Assembly: GCF_004341035.1 (NCBI RefSeq)
Contig: NZ_SLXK01000039.1
Span: 1-37,056, forward strand
Direction of reading: 5' to 3'
Length of the DNA: 37,056 bases
Origin: Scopulibacillus darangshiensis
Lineage (GTDB): Bacteria > Bacillota > Bacilli > Bacillales > Sporolactobacillaceae
In this document: positions 1 to 8,398 of the stretch, piece after piece
Layout of the letters: each line of letters starts with the position of its first letter
How positions within the stretch are numbered: the stretch's first letter is position 1
Position numbers and translations under genes: made by a program
Notes under the pieces: model-generated
The model's input: the letters and a program-made list of their open reading frames with translations, nothing else
Told to the model about the DNA's origin: nothing
Database searches by the model: none

Positions 1-4
1 TTGG

Positions 5-30
5 AGGCTGGCAAGCCTTTTTATTTTTTT
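5..30 (+). terminator. Possible rho-independent terminator of a gene left of the window
   Basis: A 5-bp stem (AGGCT at 5-9, AGCCT at 14-18) with loop GGCA is followed by a T-rich tract. This is the usual shape of a plus-strand terminator for a gene ending just before the window. The stem is short, so confidence is moderate. Confidence 0.4.
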
Positions 31-423
31 GCTTGTGCAGCGTTATGTATTTTTACGCTGCATTACTATGTACTTTTATTTTGCCATATACAGTACCACC
101 AATATCAAATGCGACATAAGCATTCAAATTCACACCATCTTTATAAAATAATATATTTTTTAAATAAAAATAGCCGAGATTTATAATGAAATCTTTCTTT
201 CTCAACTTTTTAACATTCGACAAGATAACCTAATAACTTTAACATTTCAATCATATTATCGCAAAATATTACAATAAAGTTAAGAGTTTTTTTATTAAAA
301 TCGCAAATAATAGACTAAAAGACCTAGAACTAATTGCCTTTTTCATTATATAATAGTCTGCATATATAAAAGGACTAGCCTCAGAATGTAACCACTCTTT
401 TAAAGCTCGCTTTTTTTCTTGGC
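31..423. other. AT-rich intergenic region, no gene seen
   Basis: This stretch is very AT-rich and has stops in all frames apart from short chance reading frames without ribosome binding sites. I see no RNA gene or repeat in it. It may separate two transcription units whose terminators lie at its two ends. Confidence 0.5.
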
Positions 424-453
424 AAAAAAAAACCGGCCTCCGCCGGTTTTTTT
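424..453 (-). terminator. Strong terminator of the teichoic acid operon
   Basis: The stem CCGGC (433-437) / GCCGG (442-446) with loop CTCC is flanked by nine A on the left and seven T on the right, so it can work in both directions. On the minus strand it directly follows the stop codon of the last DUF6270 gene and ends that operon. Confidence 0.85.
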
Positions 454-1306
454 AAAACACACCAAATAATTTTTTCTTTTTAACACCCTCAGGTTTAACA
501 GCTCTTGCCTTTTCCTCCCTCTCCCCCATCAAATCCCTCAAGCAAATCAGGTTCAACCCGCTAAAGAAGTCATTGTGGTATTTCCGTTCGTAATGCCATG
601 GGGCGAGTCCGAAGGCGTATTGGCTGTCTGAGTAGTATTCGTTCTCGCGCAAGTCAATTTTGTATAACGGATATTTGTCTAACAGGTAATCGTAAAGCTC
701 ATTGAAAAGTTTGGTTTCCGAATCAAGGAACTTATAGCGGTCTTGGTCAAACATCACAACTTCGCCGTTCTTATCAACATACGAGTTAGCATAACGGAAA
801 CAATTTAAGATGATTTTCGTATCAGGCAAATTTTGTTGGGCGAAATGATAGAACTTATCAAATGCTTCTTCCCACAATTTCCTGTAAGTTTTAAGATTGG
901 TTGGGAAGCGGTACTTAGCGTCGAATTTCTTATCCCGGAAGAATTTTGTTTTTCTAAATCCATTCGGGTTATTCGTTAAATACTTATTCCCGACCTTAAC
1001 AATCCCGTATCTCATATCAGCATAAAAATCGACAATAATATAATCCGGGGGATTGGCCTTGATATCCGCCAAATATTGCTTCGATATATCCCTCATCATC
1101 GTGTTGTACCGATGGGCACTAAGTTCCTCAGATAATTGCAGATCATCCTCAGACAGCTTTACTTCAGGAGACATTAAGCTGATGATCGAGCATTGCCATG
1201 CCTGGCTGATGCACTCATAAAACTCTTTATATTCGGGAACGAATTTCCGATTGAACACATCCCGCGAAACACAAGCCCCGACGACTGAGAACGTGATTTT
1301 AGACAT
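452..1306 (-). CDS. DUF6270 protein, second tandem copy
   Basis: This 284-residue protein has no signal peptide or membrane segment and belongs, as far as I can recognise, to family DUF6270, whose function is not established. Visible family marks are an N-terminal block G10-A-C-V-S14-R-D16 after a short beta strand, a middle block PDYIIVDFYADMRYG, the dipeptide-rich YLTNN, and a late block HYERKYHNDF. The layout (small residue-Ser near the N-terminus, His near the C-terminus) recalls SGNH hydrolases, which is inference only. The start at 1306 is preferred over an upstream in-frame ATG at 1324, because AGGTGG at 1315-1320 sits 8 nt before it. It overlaps the upstream paralogue by 8 bp, so the two are translationally coupled. 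It is the last gene of the tagF-like operon. Confidence 0.8.
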   Translation of the reverse strand: MSKITFSVVGACVSRDVFNRKFVPEYKEFYECISQAWQCSIISLMSPEVKLSEDDLQLSEELSAHRYNTMMRDISKQYLADIKANPPDYIIVDFYADMRYGIVKVGNKYLTNNPNGFRKTKFFRDKKFDAKYRFPTNLKTYRKLWEEAFDKFYHFAQQNLPDTKIILNCFRYANSYVDKNGEVVMFDQDRYKFLDSETKLFNELYDYLLDKYPLYKIDLRENEYYSDSQYAFGLAPWHYERKYHNDFFSGLNLICLRDLMGEREEKARAVKPEGVKKKKLFGVF

Positions 1307-2090
1307 ATGACGGCCCACCTTCATGTTGAAGTTCTTTTGCCTGATTCAAATTCTTAATGACTAGCTGGAAAAACGCCAGCAAAAAGTCATTATAATATTT
1401 CGTTTCGTAATGGATATAGCCGGCCTTCCATTTATGGCTGGATGACGTATTGTACTTATTATCGGATAGATCAATAACTGTGATCCCATCCTGATTAATC
1501 GCCGCAGTCAGTTCTTTTATCTCATTATTTTTCGCCTGAATATCGGTGCGCCGAAGGCTTTTTAATCGATAGGTCTTATCAAAATAAGAACCGACAAAGT
1601 TTGCTGTATGAACGACAACCTTAGCCGATGGCAGAATGTCATTCAGTTGTTGGACAAACGCATGAAATGCTTCCGTCCATTTTCTAACATACGCCTCTTT
1701 ATTGTTATTTATTGTGAATTCTTCCGCTTGATCATTTAACTTAACATGTTTTAATTTCTTCTTATTATTTGTGATATAACGGTCACCGATTCGCAATGTG
1801 CCATAGGTGATATCTGGCGCAAAGTCTATGACAACGTAGTCTGGATCAACACCTTTAAGCCGGTCGAAAATCCCCTTATCGAGATCCTCTGTAATGATTT
1901 TCTTATATAAAGGACTGATATTTTCGTCCATATCATAATTCTCAATTGGCTCTGACATAATGCTTAATAAAGAGGACTGGTATTGGATCAGGGAGACATC
2001 AAAGATATCCTCCAAGTCTCGGGCATTGCTTAGTTCAAAGCACCCTCTTGTCGCTGCCGATCCTATAACTGCCACTTTCGTCTTTTGCAA
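1299..2090 (-). CDS. DUF6270 protein, first tandem copy
   Basis: This 263-residue paralogue of the next gene downstream is also without signal peptide or membrane segment. The blocks line up one for one: G10-S-A-A-T14-R-G16 replaces G-A-C-V-S-R-D, PDYVVIDFAPDITYG matches PDYIIVDFYADMRYG, YITNN matches YLTNN, and HYETKYYNDF matches HYERKYHNDF. The presumed nucleophile position is thus Thr here and Ser in the partner. The start is a TTG at 2090, with AAGGAGG 7 nt upstream. It begins 21 bp after the stop of the TagF-like polymerase, so both very likely share one mRNA. A role in polymer modification or surface glycan assembly is suggested by context alone. Confidence 0.8.
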   Translation of the reverse strand: MQKTKVAVIGSAATRGCFELSNARDLEDIFDVSLIQYQSSLLSIMSEPIENYDMDENISPLYKKIITEDLDKGIFDRLKGVDPDYVVIDFAPDITYGTLRIGDRYITNNKKKLKHVKLNDQAEEFTINNNKEAYVRKWTEAFHAFVQQLNDILPSAKVVVHTANFVGSYFDKTYRLKSLRRTDIQAKNNEIKELTAAINQDGITVIDLSDNKYNTSSSHKWKAGYIHYETKYYNDFLLAFFQLVIKNLNQAKELQHEGGPSYV

Positions 2091-2111
2091 AATGACCCCT
2101 CCTTAGGTACA

Positions 2112-5100
2112 TCATTCCCTATTTCTATTTGCTTGCAGCATGATCTTCTCTGATCCTTCCGCCCCACTGTGGGATGGTTGTTTCCAAAGCGGAAAAGTCA
2201 CCCGTTTCGTTTTCCTTATGGAACGAATCCCTTTGTTCTGTTTCGCAAATATATTGTCAACAAGCCTTTCGGTGGCATACCCATCCTCCAGGCTGCAAAA
2301 TTTATTATAAAAGGCAACATAGCGCATATGATATGCCGCTCTTATCTCTTCAATGCCAAGGACAGCCTCTATGATTTCATCAGTATTTCTAAGAAACGGA
2401 CCAGGTGCTTCTTTCTCAAAGTCCATATAGAACCCTCTGAGCTGATCACGGTATACTTCCAAGTCATAAGTGTAGAAAAGAATCGGCCGTTTAAGATTGG
2501 CAAAGTCGAACATGACCGATGAATAATCAGTCATCAAGATATCTGATATTAAATAGAGCTCCTGAATATCCGGATAGTCTGAGGCATTATAGACAAAGTC
2601 CTGATACTCCTCAGGAATGCTAATCTTATTTTTTACAACAACGTGCATTCTTAATAAAAGGACATAATCATCGCCTAATTGTTTTTTCATTTTCTCAAAA
2701 TCCAAGTTAATATCAAAAGTGAAGCCGCTGCCCTTTCCCTTCTGATTATCGCGGAAGGTCGGGGCATACAGAATAACTTTTTTATCCTTTGGTATCGTCA
2801 ATCGTCTGCGGATCATTGCCGCCTTTTCATTGATATCCGGCCGGTAAAACAAATCGTTTCTTGGATAGCCGATTTCCAGCACTTTCTTTTTATAATGAAA
2901 AGCGCTTAAGAAAGCTTTTGTTGCATAAGGGCTCGGTGAAACTAAAAAGTCCCATGTACTTGTTGCTTTTGACACCCGCTCCAAATAATCAGCGTCGCGC
3001 CCTTGAATGTTATCTATATCAAAAAGCATCTTCTTCAAAGGTGTGCCATGCCATGTTTGGATATATGTTGTGCCTTTTCGTTTTTCAATATAGGTCGGGA
3101 AGTTTTGATTGTTCACCCAGTACTTGGCCCTTGCCAAATAGTAATAATACTTCGGGGATAGTCTCTCGATTCTAACTGTATCTGAATCCTTAAAACGAAT
3201 ATTATCGTTATAAACCCAGACTTTCTTATAATCAAGTCCGCGTTTGACTAATTCCTCGTAGATATACCTTGGGCTGTCAGCATATTGCTTGCCAATCCCG
3301 CTCTCAAACAGAACCAGCTTATCATCAACAGGCAGAACTCTCCTTGCTATGTTATAAAAAAGCCGCATTGTCGGAAAATAGAGCTTGCTCTTTCGATATT
3401 TGCGATATAATGTCCGGAAATAATCGTTGTCTGCCAATTCCTTAATGATTTGCCTTTTTGGCTTAAACTTTACCATTGTCTTATAAATGCGGTCATTGGC
3501 GTGACAATCCCTATATTTCAAAAATTTATTAGCACGCTCTTTATAATGGTCTTTCATTCTGAAATGGCTCTTGGCATAGTCTTCAATGCATGCCAGCACA
3601 TCTTCTTGATCACTGACAATATCTCCCGGCAAGTCATTATCCAGGTCAAGGTGTGACGGACGTTGCCCGATAAAACGCTCACGGTCAAATTGATAGTAAA
3701 TAATCGGCTTATGCAAAAAGCTGAAGTCAAAGCCAACACTTGAATAGTCGGTAATCATTAATCGGCTTTCTTTTAACAAGTGTTGCACATCCACCTCACC
3801 TTGATTCACCACACGGACCGAATCGCTTGTAAAATACGGCGTAAACTTCTGCATATTTGGGTGCAGACAAAAGATAATGTCAAAGCCATAGTCTGTTGCT
3901 AATTTGTGTAAGGTGGGATGATTAACAAGCTGCTTATAACGTTCGAAATAGTCACTTTCCAAGAATGTATCCTCTGTCACAATCCAATCCCGCCAAGTTG
4001 GGATAATCAAGATTTGCCTTTTTGGTGATTGGTTAGTCAACAGCTGATCAAACCGGGACAGTCCGGTAATTTTAACTTCGCTTGGATCATAGCCGAAATC
4101 TTGGACGATCATATTTTTTTCAAAATCGGAACTGACAAGAAACAGATCTGTATCAAATCCAGGAGAATTCTTGCCGTAATTCGCCACCATGTTTTTCGTT
4201 CCCATAATGCCGTGCTGCAAAAAGACCTTGGTCGCCTTGACAGCCCTCTTAAATTCCTTTGTGCGCAAAGGATAGAGATAATCCGGGTGATGAGAGCCAA
4301 TGATCCTCTTCGCCATCAGGGCATAGAAGATATGCTTCCTGGATTTGAAATCGATAGTTTGCCCTAGCGGTTCAACATTTCTGTATTCAGGTGACGTCTT
4401 ATCTATGACATAGTACACATTCCGTTCTGGATGCTCTTCCCGCAGATACTTAAAGAAGTGATACCCAGTATCTTGGGCTTTATAAGCGCGTTCTCCTACA
4501 AGCCAGATGTTCTTCCTGCTGTAAAAGGGTCTGAGGAGCCAGCTCCATCTCTTTATCGTTCGCATATATTTAAAAACATCGCCATCGAATTGATCAACTT
4601 GAATGGAAAGGTTAAATTGTTTAAATGTAAAATATGGGGAAATGGCGAAAGTTTCTTTACCATCTCTGATAAAACCGCCTTTGACAAAATGCCTGGCAAA
4701 GAGTCTTGGGTTGCCAACGCGAACGGAAATCATCTCATCTTGATCATGGTATTTTAAGCAAAAGGAGAAATCATAGATATCCTCTTTAAATACCTCATGT
4801 CTAAAGGTTTTGGCCAGGTCGATATCCGCAAAATAGTGGTATTGATGCAGTCCATAGTTTTTGCGATAGTTTTCCTTTAAATTTAAAGTAAAAGGAAATG
4901 TCTTTTCGGCATTGGTATCCCGTCCATTCATAATAAGATAGGCATCTTCTATCCGGGAGTGACCGGTTAGTAACTTACCGTTAAATATTAAATGATTGCT
5001 TTTTATTTTTAATGACTTAATCTGATTAGTCGTCACGGGATTCAGATCCGTGTTGTGTGCTAAAGACATGTTTCCATTTTTTGTTGTGTAAATAACGAGC

Positions 5101-5570
5101 GAACGGTCATCCAACACGACTTTTTTTGGATTCTTAATTTTTGTGTCCTCGAATCTGCCAAAACGAATGAAATATTCGATGATCGGCTCTCCATTTTCCA
5201 GCAAACCATACTCTGCATTTGCTTTGACCTTCCCTAACCGCTCTTCACTGACATGTTTAATTCTCGTGCGTATTTTCACATAAAAGTCAAAAGTGGATGC
5301 TTCATCATCCAAATGTCGCATCACATCGTGAAGATTAATGTTAAATTGAAAAACAGCTGATGGTTCGATTTCCGCAAGCTTTGCTTTATAGCCGTTGTCA
5401 CGAGATTTTATCCATAATTCCTTTGCTTGATAGGACTTGCGCGAAAATGAACCGCTGATTTCAACTTTATGGTCTTGTTGTTTAACAACAAGATGCTTCT
5501 TTAAATTGTTTTTATTAGAGCGTTTAACCCCAGACTGCAATTTATTTTTAACCCTAGTTAAAAATCCCAT
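2112..5570 (-). CDS. tagF: Double-domain CDP-glycerol glycerophosphotransferase (teichoic acid polymerase)
   Basis: This 1152-residue protein is of the TagF/TarF family, which adds glycerol-phosphate from CDP-glycerol to a lipid-linked wall teichoic acid at the inner membrane face. Two glycerophosphotransferase domains are visible. The first (about 350-700) carries HGIMGTKNM near residue 450 and ITDYSSVGFDFSFLHKP. The second (about 770-1110) carries TWHGTPLKKM near 842 and MTDYSSVMFDF. Both keep the His of the HG motif and the DYSS motif, so neither looks dead. Residues 1-340 are a beta-rich accessory region. B. subtilis TagF has one such domain (about 746 residues), so this enzyme could be a bifunctional primase/polymerase or make an alternating polymer. 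The start ATG at 5570 is chosen because AGAGGTG lies about 7 nt upstream; the GTG at 5579 overlaps that site. The exact substrate is not readable. Confidence 0.85.
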   Translation of the reverse strand: MGFLTRVKNKLQSGVKRSNKNNLKKHLVVKQQDHKVEISGSFSRKSYQAKELWIKSRDNGYKAKLAEIEPSAVFQFNINLHDVMRHLDDEASTFDFYVKIRTRIKHVSEERLGKVKANAEYGLLENGEPIIEYFIRFGRFEDTKIKNPKKVVLDDRSLVIYTTKNGNMSLAHNTDLNPVTTNQIKSLKIKSNHLIFNGKLLTGHSRIEDAYLIMNGRDTNAEKTFPFTLNLKENYRKNYGLHQYHYFADIDLAKTFRHEVFKEDIYDFSFCLKYHDQDEMISVRVGNPRLFARHFVKGGFIRDGKETFAISPYFTFKQFNLSIQVDQFDGDVFKYMRTIKRWSWLLRPFYSRKNIWLVGERAYKAQDTGYHFFKYLREEHPERNVYYVIDKTSPEYRNVEPLGQTIDFKSRKHIFYALMAKRIIGSHHPDYLYPLRTKEFKRAVKATKVFLQHGIMGTKNMVANYGKNSPGFDTDLFLVSSDFEKNMIVQDFGYDPSEVKITGLSRFDQLLTNQSPKRQILIIPTWRDWIVTEDTFLESDYFERYKQLVNHPTLHKLATDYGFDIIFCLHPNMQKFTPYFTSDSVRVVNQGEVDVQHLLKESRLMITDYSSVGFDFSFLHKPIIYYQFDRERFIGQRPSHLDLDNDLPGDIVSDQEDVLACIEDYAKSHFRMKDHYKERANKFLKYRDCHANDRIYKTMVKFKPKRQIIKELADNDYFRTLYRKYRKSKLYFPTMRLFYNIARRVLPVDDKLVLFESGIGKQYADSPRYIYEELVKRGLDYKKVWVYNDNIRFKDSDTVRIERLSPKYYYYLARAKYWVNNQNFPTYIEKRKGTTYIQTWHGTPLKKMLFDIDNIQGRDADYLERVSKATSTWDFLVSPSPYATKAFLSAFHYKKKVLEIGYPRNDLFYRPDINEKAAMIRRRLTIPKDKKVILYAPTFRDNQKGKGSGFTFDINLDFEKMKKQLGDDYVLLLRMHVVVKNKISIPEEYQDFVYNASDYPDIQELYLISDILMTDYSSVMFDFANLKRPILFYTYDLEVYRDQLRGFYMDFEKEAPGPFLRNTDEIIEAVLGIEEIRAAYHMRYVAFYNKFCSLEDGYATERLVDNIFAKQNKGIRSIRKTKRVTFPLWKQPSHSGAEGSEKIMLQANRNRE

Positions 5571-5764
5571 AAAACACACCTCTATTAATCCTGCAATAAA
5601 TGTTTTAGCAAAACCTTGGTTAAATATTTCCGATAGCTTTACTGTACATTCATAATGACACCTTACGTCGAATCATCGGGAATGCTGTCCGTCATAAAAT
5701 ACTTGTAAATAAACTTAAACGAATTGTATTATATTTAATCTTCTGAGTGTTTACACAAAAGTAA
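5571..5764 (-). promoter_or_regulatory. Leader and probable promoter region of the tagF-like operon
   Basis: On the minus strand a perfect TATAAT (complement of 5728-5733) lies about 160 bp before the tagF start, but no good -35 hexamer sits 16-18 bp upstream of it. The implied leader would be about 150 nt. I see no known riboswitch fold in it. Confidence 0.3.
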
Positions 5765-5791
5765 AAGCACCTCGCATAAAGCGAAGTGCTT
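5765..5791 (-). terminator. Terminator after tagH
   Basis: An 11-bp stem, AAGCACCTCGC (5765-5775) against GCGAAGTGCTT (5781-5791) with one mismatch and loop ATAAA, lies just after the tagH stop. On the minus strand it is followed by TTTTACTTTTG. It separates tagH from the tagF operon. Confidence 0.75.
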
Positions 5792-5805
5792 CTTAACCGC
5801 CTCTA

Positions 5806-7593
5806 TTATTTGTCTAATCTAGAAATAGTGATATCTTTTACTTCATCTTTCGCTAAATTAACATCTACTTGGATATTAAAGCCATTAATAAAATAAACAT
5901 ATTTTGCTTCCCGTTGATTAAATAATATCGGGTTTCCCAGTTCTGCTTTCAATCTACTGGCATCATTATCGATATTTTGCAATTTAAGCTGAAGCAATTG
6001 ATCGTCCTTCACTTTAAACTCTGCATCATTTATCATGACGAGGTCAGCCCCGTCTTCTTTTTGTTCATTAATAATTTTATCGGTGTAAGCCTTCCGTGTG
6101 TCATCGAATGGTGTTTTAAAAAGCTTGTGCAACCCATTCGCATCTGACGGCAGAACCCTGGCTTTTAAAAGTGAGGCCAATTTTGGCAGATCTTTTGTTG
6201 CGATCTGATCACTATTAATCGCATTAACGACCGATGCGCTGATCCAAGCCTTCCCGCCGCTTGGCTGTCTTATATGCAGCCATGTAACCCCTTGATCGTT
6301 CAGATCTTGTTTTTCGCCTAATATCTTGTATGTGTCCCCAAGTGTTGCAGAACCAACGATTTTACTCGAAAGATCAGGCTTATCTCGGAGGTTTACAAGA
6401 CTCTTTTTTACGAGAGCAATGTTATATGGCGCTTCCTCCGGGGCTTGGTTATTTTGTGCCCCGGATTTTCCATCATTGGTTTCCTTAGCCGTCCCATCCG
6501 CTTGGGAAAGAACTTTGTCCGTAAAAAAGTTTTTGACATCAGCGAAAGTTTCCTTGGGGACAGCAGCTACAAATAATAGGATAATGGCCGCAATGCAGCA
6601 TAAGATGACAGCACCCATGATCCTTTTGGGACGCCTCGGCTTTTTCTTAGTATTCCGGCCTACTCTTGTCAAATTCTCTGGTTGTGTCGTACGCTCTATA
6701 TTTTCACTTGCAGCTTTGGACGTGGCCCCTTTGCTTGTTTCTTTAGAAACAACATCCTCTTGAGACTCTTCCCCGCCTTTCGTGCCATGATCACCTTTGT
6801 TGTGATCATCTGGCTCTTGTTCCCTGGCTTTACGCTGCAGTTCTTTCCGTTCTTCTTTCGACATCTTCTTATAGTCTTTTAAAAACTGTTCGTACTTTGG
6901 CATAACATCAGTCATCATGCCGAAGTCTTTAACCCTGCCGTATTGAATCCACAAGGCCTTCTCACAGAATTTTTTCATTTGGCCAATGGAATGGCTGATA
7001 AAGAAAATCGTCTTGCCCTTTTCTTTAAATTCATTCATTTTGGCGAGACACTTATCTGCAAACGTCTGGTCACCGACTGATAAAGCCTCATCTATGACGA
7101 GGATGTCAGGGTCAATATTCACAGAAATTGCAAAACCAAGGCGTGACTTCATCCCGCTTGAATATTTTTTGACAGGTTGATCAATAAAGGCGCCAATATC
7201 GGCAAAGTCAATTATCTCAGGTTCCAATTTTTTTATTTCTTTTTTGCTGAAGCCAAGCATCAAACATTTCAGTTCAATGTTTTCCCTGCCTGTCAGCTCG
7301 TTCTTCAGCCCGGCGGCAATGGCAATCAAGGCAACTTGTCCATTGGTTTCAATTGTCCCGGATGTCGGAGGGATGACGCCGGAAATAATATTGGACAATG
7401 TTGATTTACCCGAGCCATTTACGCCGATCACGCCGATCACATCGCCTTTTTGCGCTTCAAAAGATATATCTTGCAGGGCGTAAAAGTCATCCCCGTAGCC
7501 CTGGGGCAAGACGATATCCTTTATCTTATCAGAGGTTTTTTCGTACATTTTATATCGTTTGGCTACATGGCGGAGAACCACCGATTTCGTCAT
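5806..7593 (-). CDS. tagH: Teichoic acid export ABC transporter ATP-binding protein, TagH-like with SH3 tail
   Basis: This 595-residue ATPase of the polymer-exporting ABC family would energise flipping of wall teichoic acid across the membrane with a TagG permease. Seen in the sequence: Walker A GVNGSGKS (57-64), signature YSSGMKSR, Walker B ILVIDEA, H-loop FISHS, then a charged linker, one membrane helix near 324-342, a bacterial SH3-like domain near 390-455 and a further C-terminal domain. The stretch LIAIAAGLKNELTGRENIELKCLMLG is typical of TagH rather than of general sugar exporters. I start at ATG 7593 because the sequence from there matches the family N-terminus; an ATG at 7608 would add five residues, and neither has a strong ribosome binding site. 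Unusually, no tagG permease gene is next to it in this window. Confidence 0.9.
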   Translation of the reverse strand: MTKSVVLRHVAKRYKMYEKTSDKIKDIVLPQGYGDDFYALQDISFEAQKGDVIGVIGVNGSGKSTLSNIISGVIPPTSGTIETNGQVALIAIAAGLKNELTGRENIELKCLMLGFSKKEIKKLEPEIIDFADIGAFIDQPVKKYSSGMKSRLGFAISVNIDPDILVIDEALSVGDQTFADKCLAKMNEFKEKGKTIFFISHSIGQMKKFCEKALWIQYGRVKDFGMMTDVMPKYEQFLKDYKKMSKEERKELQRKAREQEPDDHNKGDHGTKGGEESQEDVVSKETSKGATSKAASENIERTTQPENLTRVGRNTKKKPRRPKRIMGAVILCCIAAIILLFVAAVPKETFADVKNFFTDKVLSQADGTAKETNDGKSGAQNNQAPEEAPYNIALVKKSLVNLRDKPDLSSKIVGSATLGDTYKILGEKQDLNDQGVTWLHIRQPSGGKAWISASVVNAINSDQIATKDLPKLASLLKARVLPSDANGLHKLFKTPFDDTRKAYTDKIINEQKEDGADLVMINDAEFKVKDDQLLQLKLQNIDNDASRLKAELGNPILFNQREAKYVYFINGFNIQVDVNLAKDEVKDITISRLDK

Positions 7594-7747
7594 TATACAC
7601 ACATCCATCTTTTTTCTAAGTCGTTCATGTCTTTTCTAATTATATAACAACTCATCCATTATAAGATATTTTGACACTAGAATAAAGATAGCAGAAATAT
7701 TGTCGTATGCAAGTATTTCATTGAAACAAAAACATGGCTATTTATAT

Positions 7748-7763
7748 TGGCATAGAATTTGCA
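7748..7763 (+). promoter_or_regulatory. Candidate sigma-54 (-24/-12) promoter of the GNAT gene
   Basis: The sequence TGGCATAGAATTTGCA matches the RpoN consensus TGGCAC-N5-TTGCA, with GG at 7749-7750 and GC at 7761-7762, exactly 12 bp apart. It ends 40 bp before the TTG start at 7804, giving a leader of about 30 nt. A short palindrome, TTTCA-T-TGAAA, lies upstream (7718-7728) but is too small to call an activator site. A chance match to the nine core bases is expected about 0.3 times in both strands of this window, so the position matters more than the match. Confidence 0.5.
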
Positions 7764-7803
7764 TATTTATTATTGAATTATAAAAATTTGGAGGTGCAAT
7801 AAT

Positions 7804-8253
7804 TTGGTAACCATTAGACATGCCACTAAAGAGGATGTCCCGCAGCTTCTCGAATTAATGTATCAGTACATCGTTGATTTCTACAAGTGTCCTCGTCCAA
7901 GTGAAGATTCGCTCAAAAAGTTGATTCACCATCTGCTTGACAACCCCTATGAAGGCATCCAGTTTCTTGCAGAAAAGGAGCCGCATCACTTAGTCGGCTT
8001 TTCTACTTTATATTTCACCTTTAACACACTGGAAGTGAAACGAATGGCTATTCTTTATGATTTATTTGTCACACCGGATGCAAGGGGGCAAAAAATTGGG
8101 GAGAAGCTGCTTCAGACCTGTGTGTCTTATATCAGAGATAATGACTATTCCCATATGATTTGGGAAACGGCTCATGACAATATCCCTGCCCAATCGTTAT
8201 ATAATAAGATTGGAGCAAAAAAGGCCGTTTGGCTGAATTATGAAATCCAATGA
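7804..8253 (+). CDS. GNAT family N-acetyltransferase
   Basis: This 149-residue single-domain acetyltransferase is cytoplasmic and would move an acetyl group from acetyl-CoA to an amine. The GNAT core is clear: the beta strand MAILYDLFVTPDARGQKIGEKLL carries the acetyl-CoA binding motif (R/Q-x-x-G-x-G/A form, here RGQKIG), and the C-terminal motif AQSLYNKIGAK is that of many small-amine acetyltransferases, including spermidine/spermine-type enzymes. The TTG start has GGAGGTG 7 nt upstream. Its promoter looks sigma-54 dependent, which is rare for such a gene. The convergent neighbour is an agmatinase-family enzyme, so a polyamine or guanidino compound substrate is possible; this is inference. 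Confidence 0.85.
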   Translation: MVTIRHATKEDVPQLLELMYQYIVDFYKCPRPSEDSLKKLIHHLLDNPYEGIQFLAEKEPHHLVGFSTLYFTFNTLEVKRMAILYDLFVTPDARGQKIGEKLLQTCVSYIRDNDYSHMIWETAHDNIPAQSLYNKIGAKKAVWLNYEIQ

Positions 8254-8356
8254 TCAGATCAAGTTCTATGCTTTATCGAATAGGTTAGTTAAAATAGAAT
8301 AAAAGATTTCCACATCGATAATTGTGCCTGGAAGGGAGCCCTGAGCTAAGGAGAAC

Positions 8357-8390
8357 GGGACCCGCAGCCGTCAAATGTTGGCGGGGTCCC
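8357..8390. terminator. GC-rich hairpin between convergent genes
   Basis: GGGACCCGC (8357-8365) pairs with GCGGGGTCCC (8381-8390) with one bulged G, around a 15-nt loop. It lies between the stops of the GNAT and agmatinase genes and would end transcription from both sides, although neither flank has a good T tract. Confidence 0.5.
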
Positions 8391-8398
8391 ATGATACT

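Noticed and set aside
1-186. Possible end-of-gene or small protein on the plus strand.
   Set aside because: Starts inside a terminator-like hairpin, low complexity, no ribosome binding site.
1299-1324. Longer start of the second DUF6270 gene at 1324.
   Set aside because: The ribosome binding site AGGTGG lies between 1324 and 1306, so it serves the ATG at 1306.
8290-8390. Possible guanidine or other riboswitch near the agmatinase-family gene, because of the GC-rich hairpin and purine-rich run.
   Set aside because: It lies at the 3' end of both convergent genes, not in a leader, and I cannot match a known riboswitch core. A terminator explains it.
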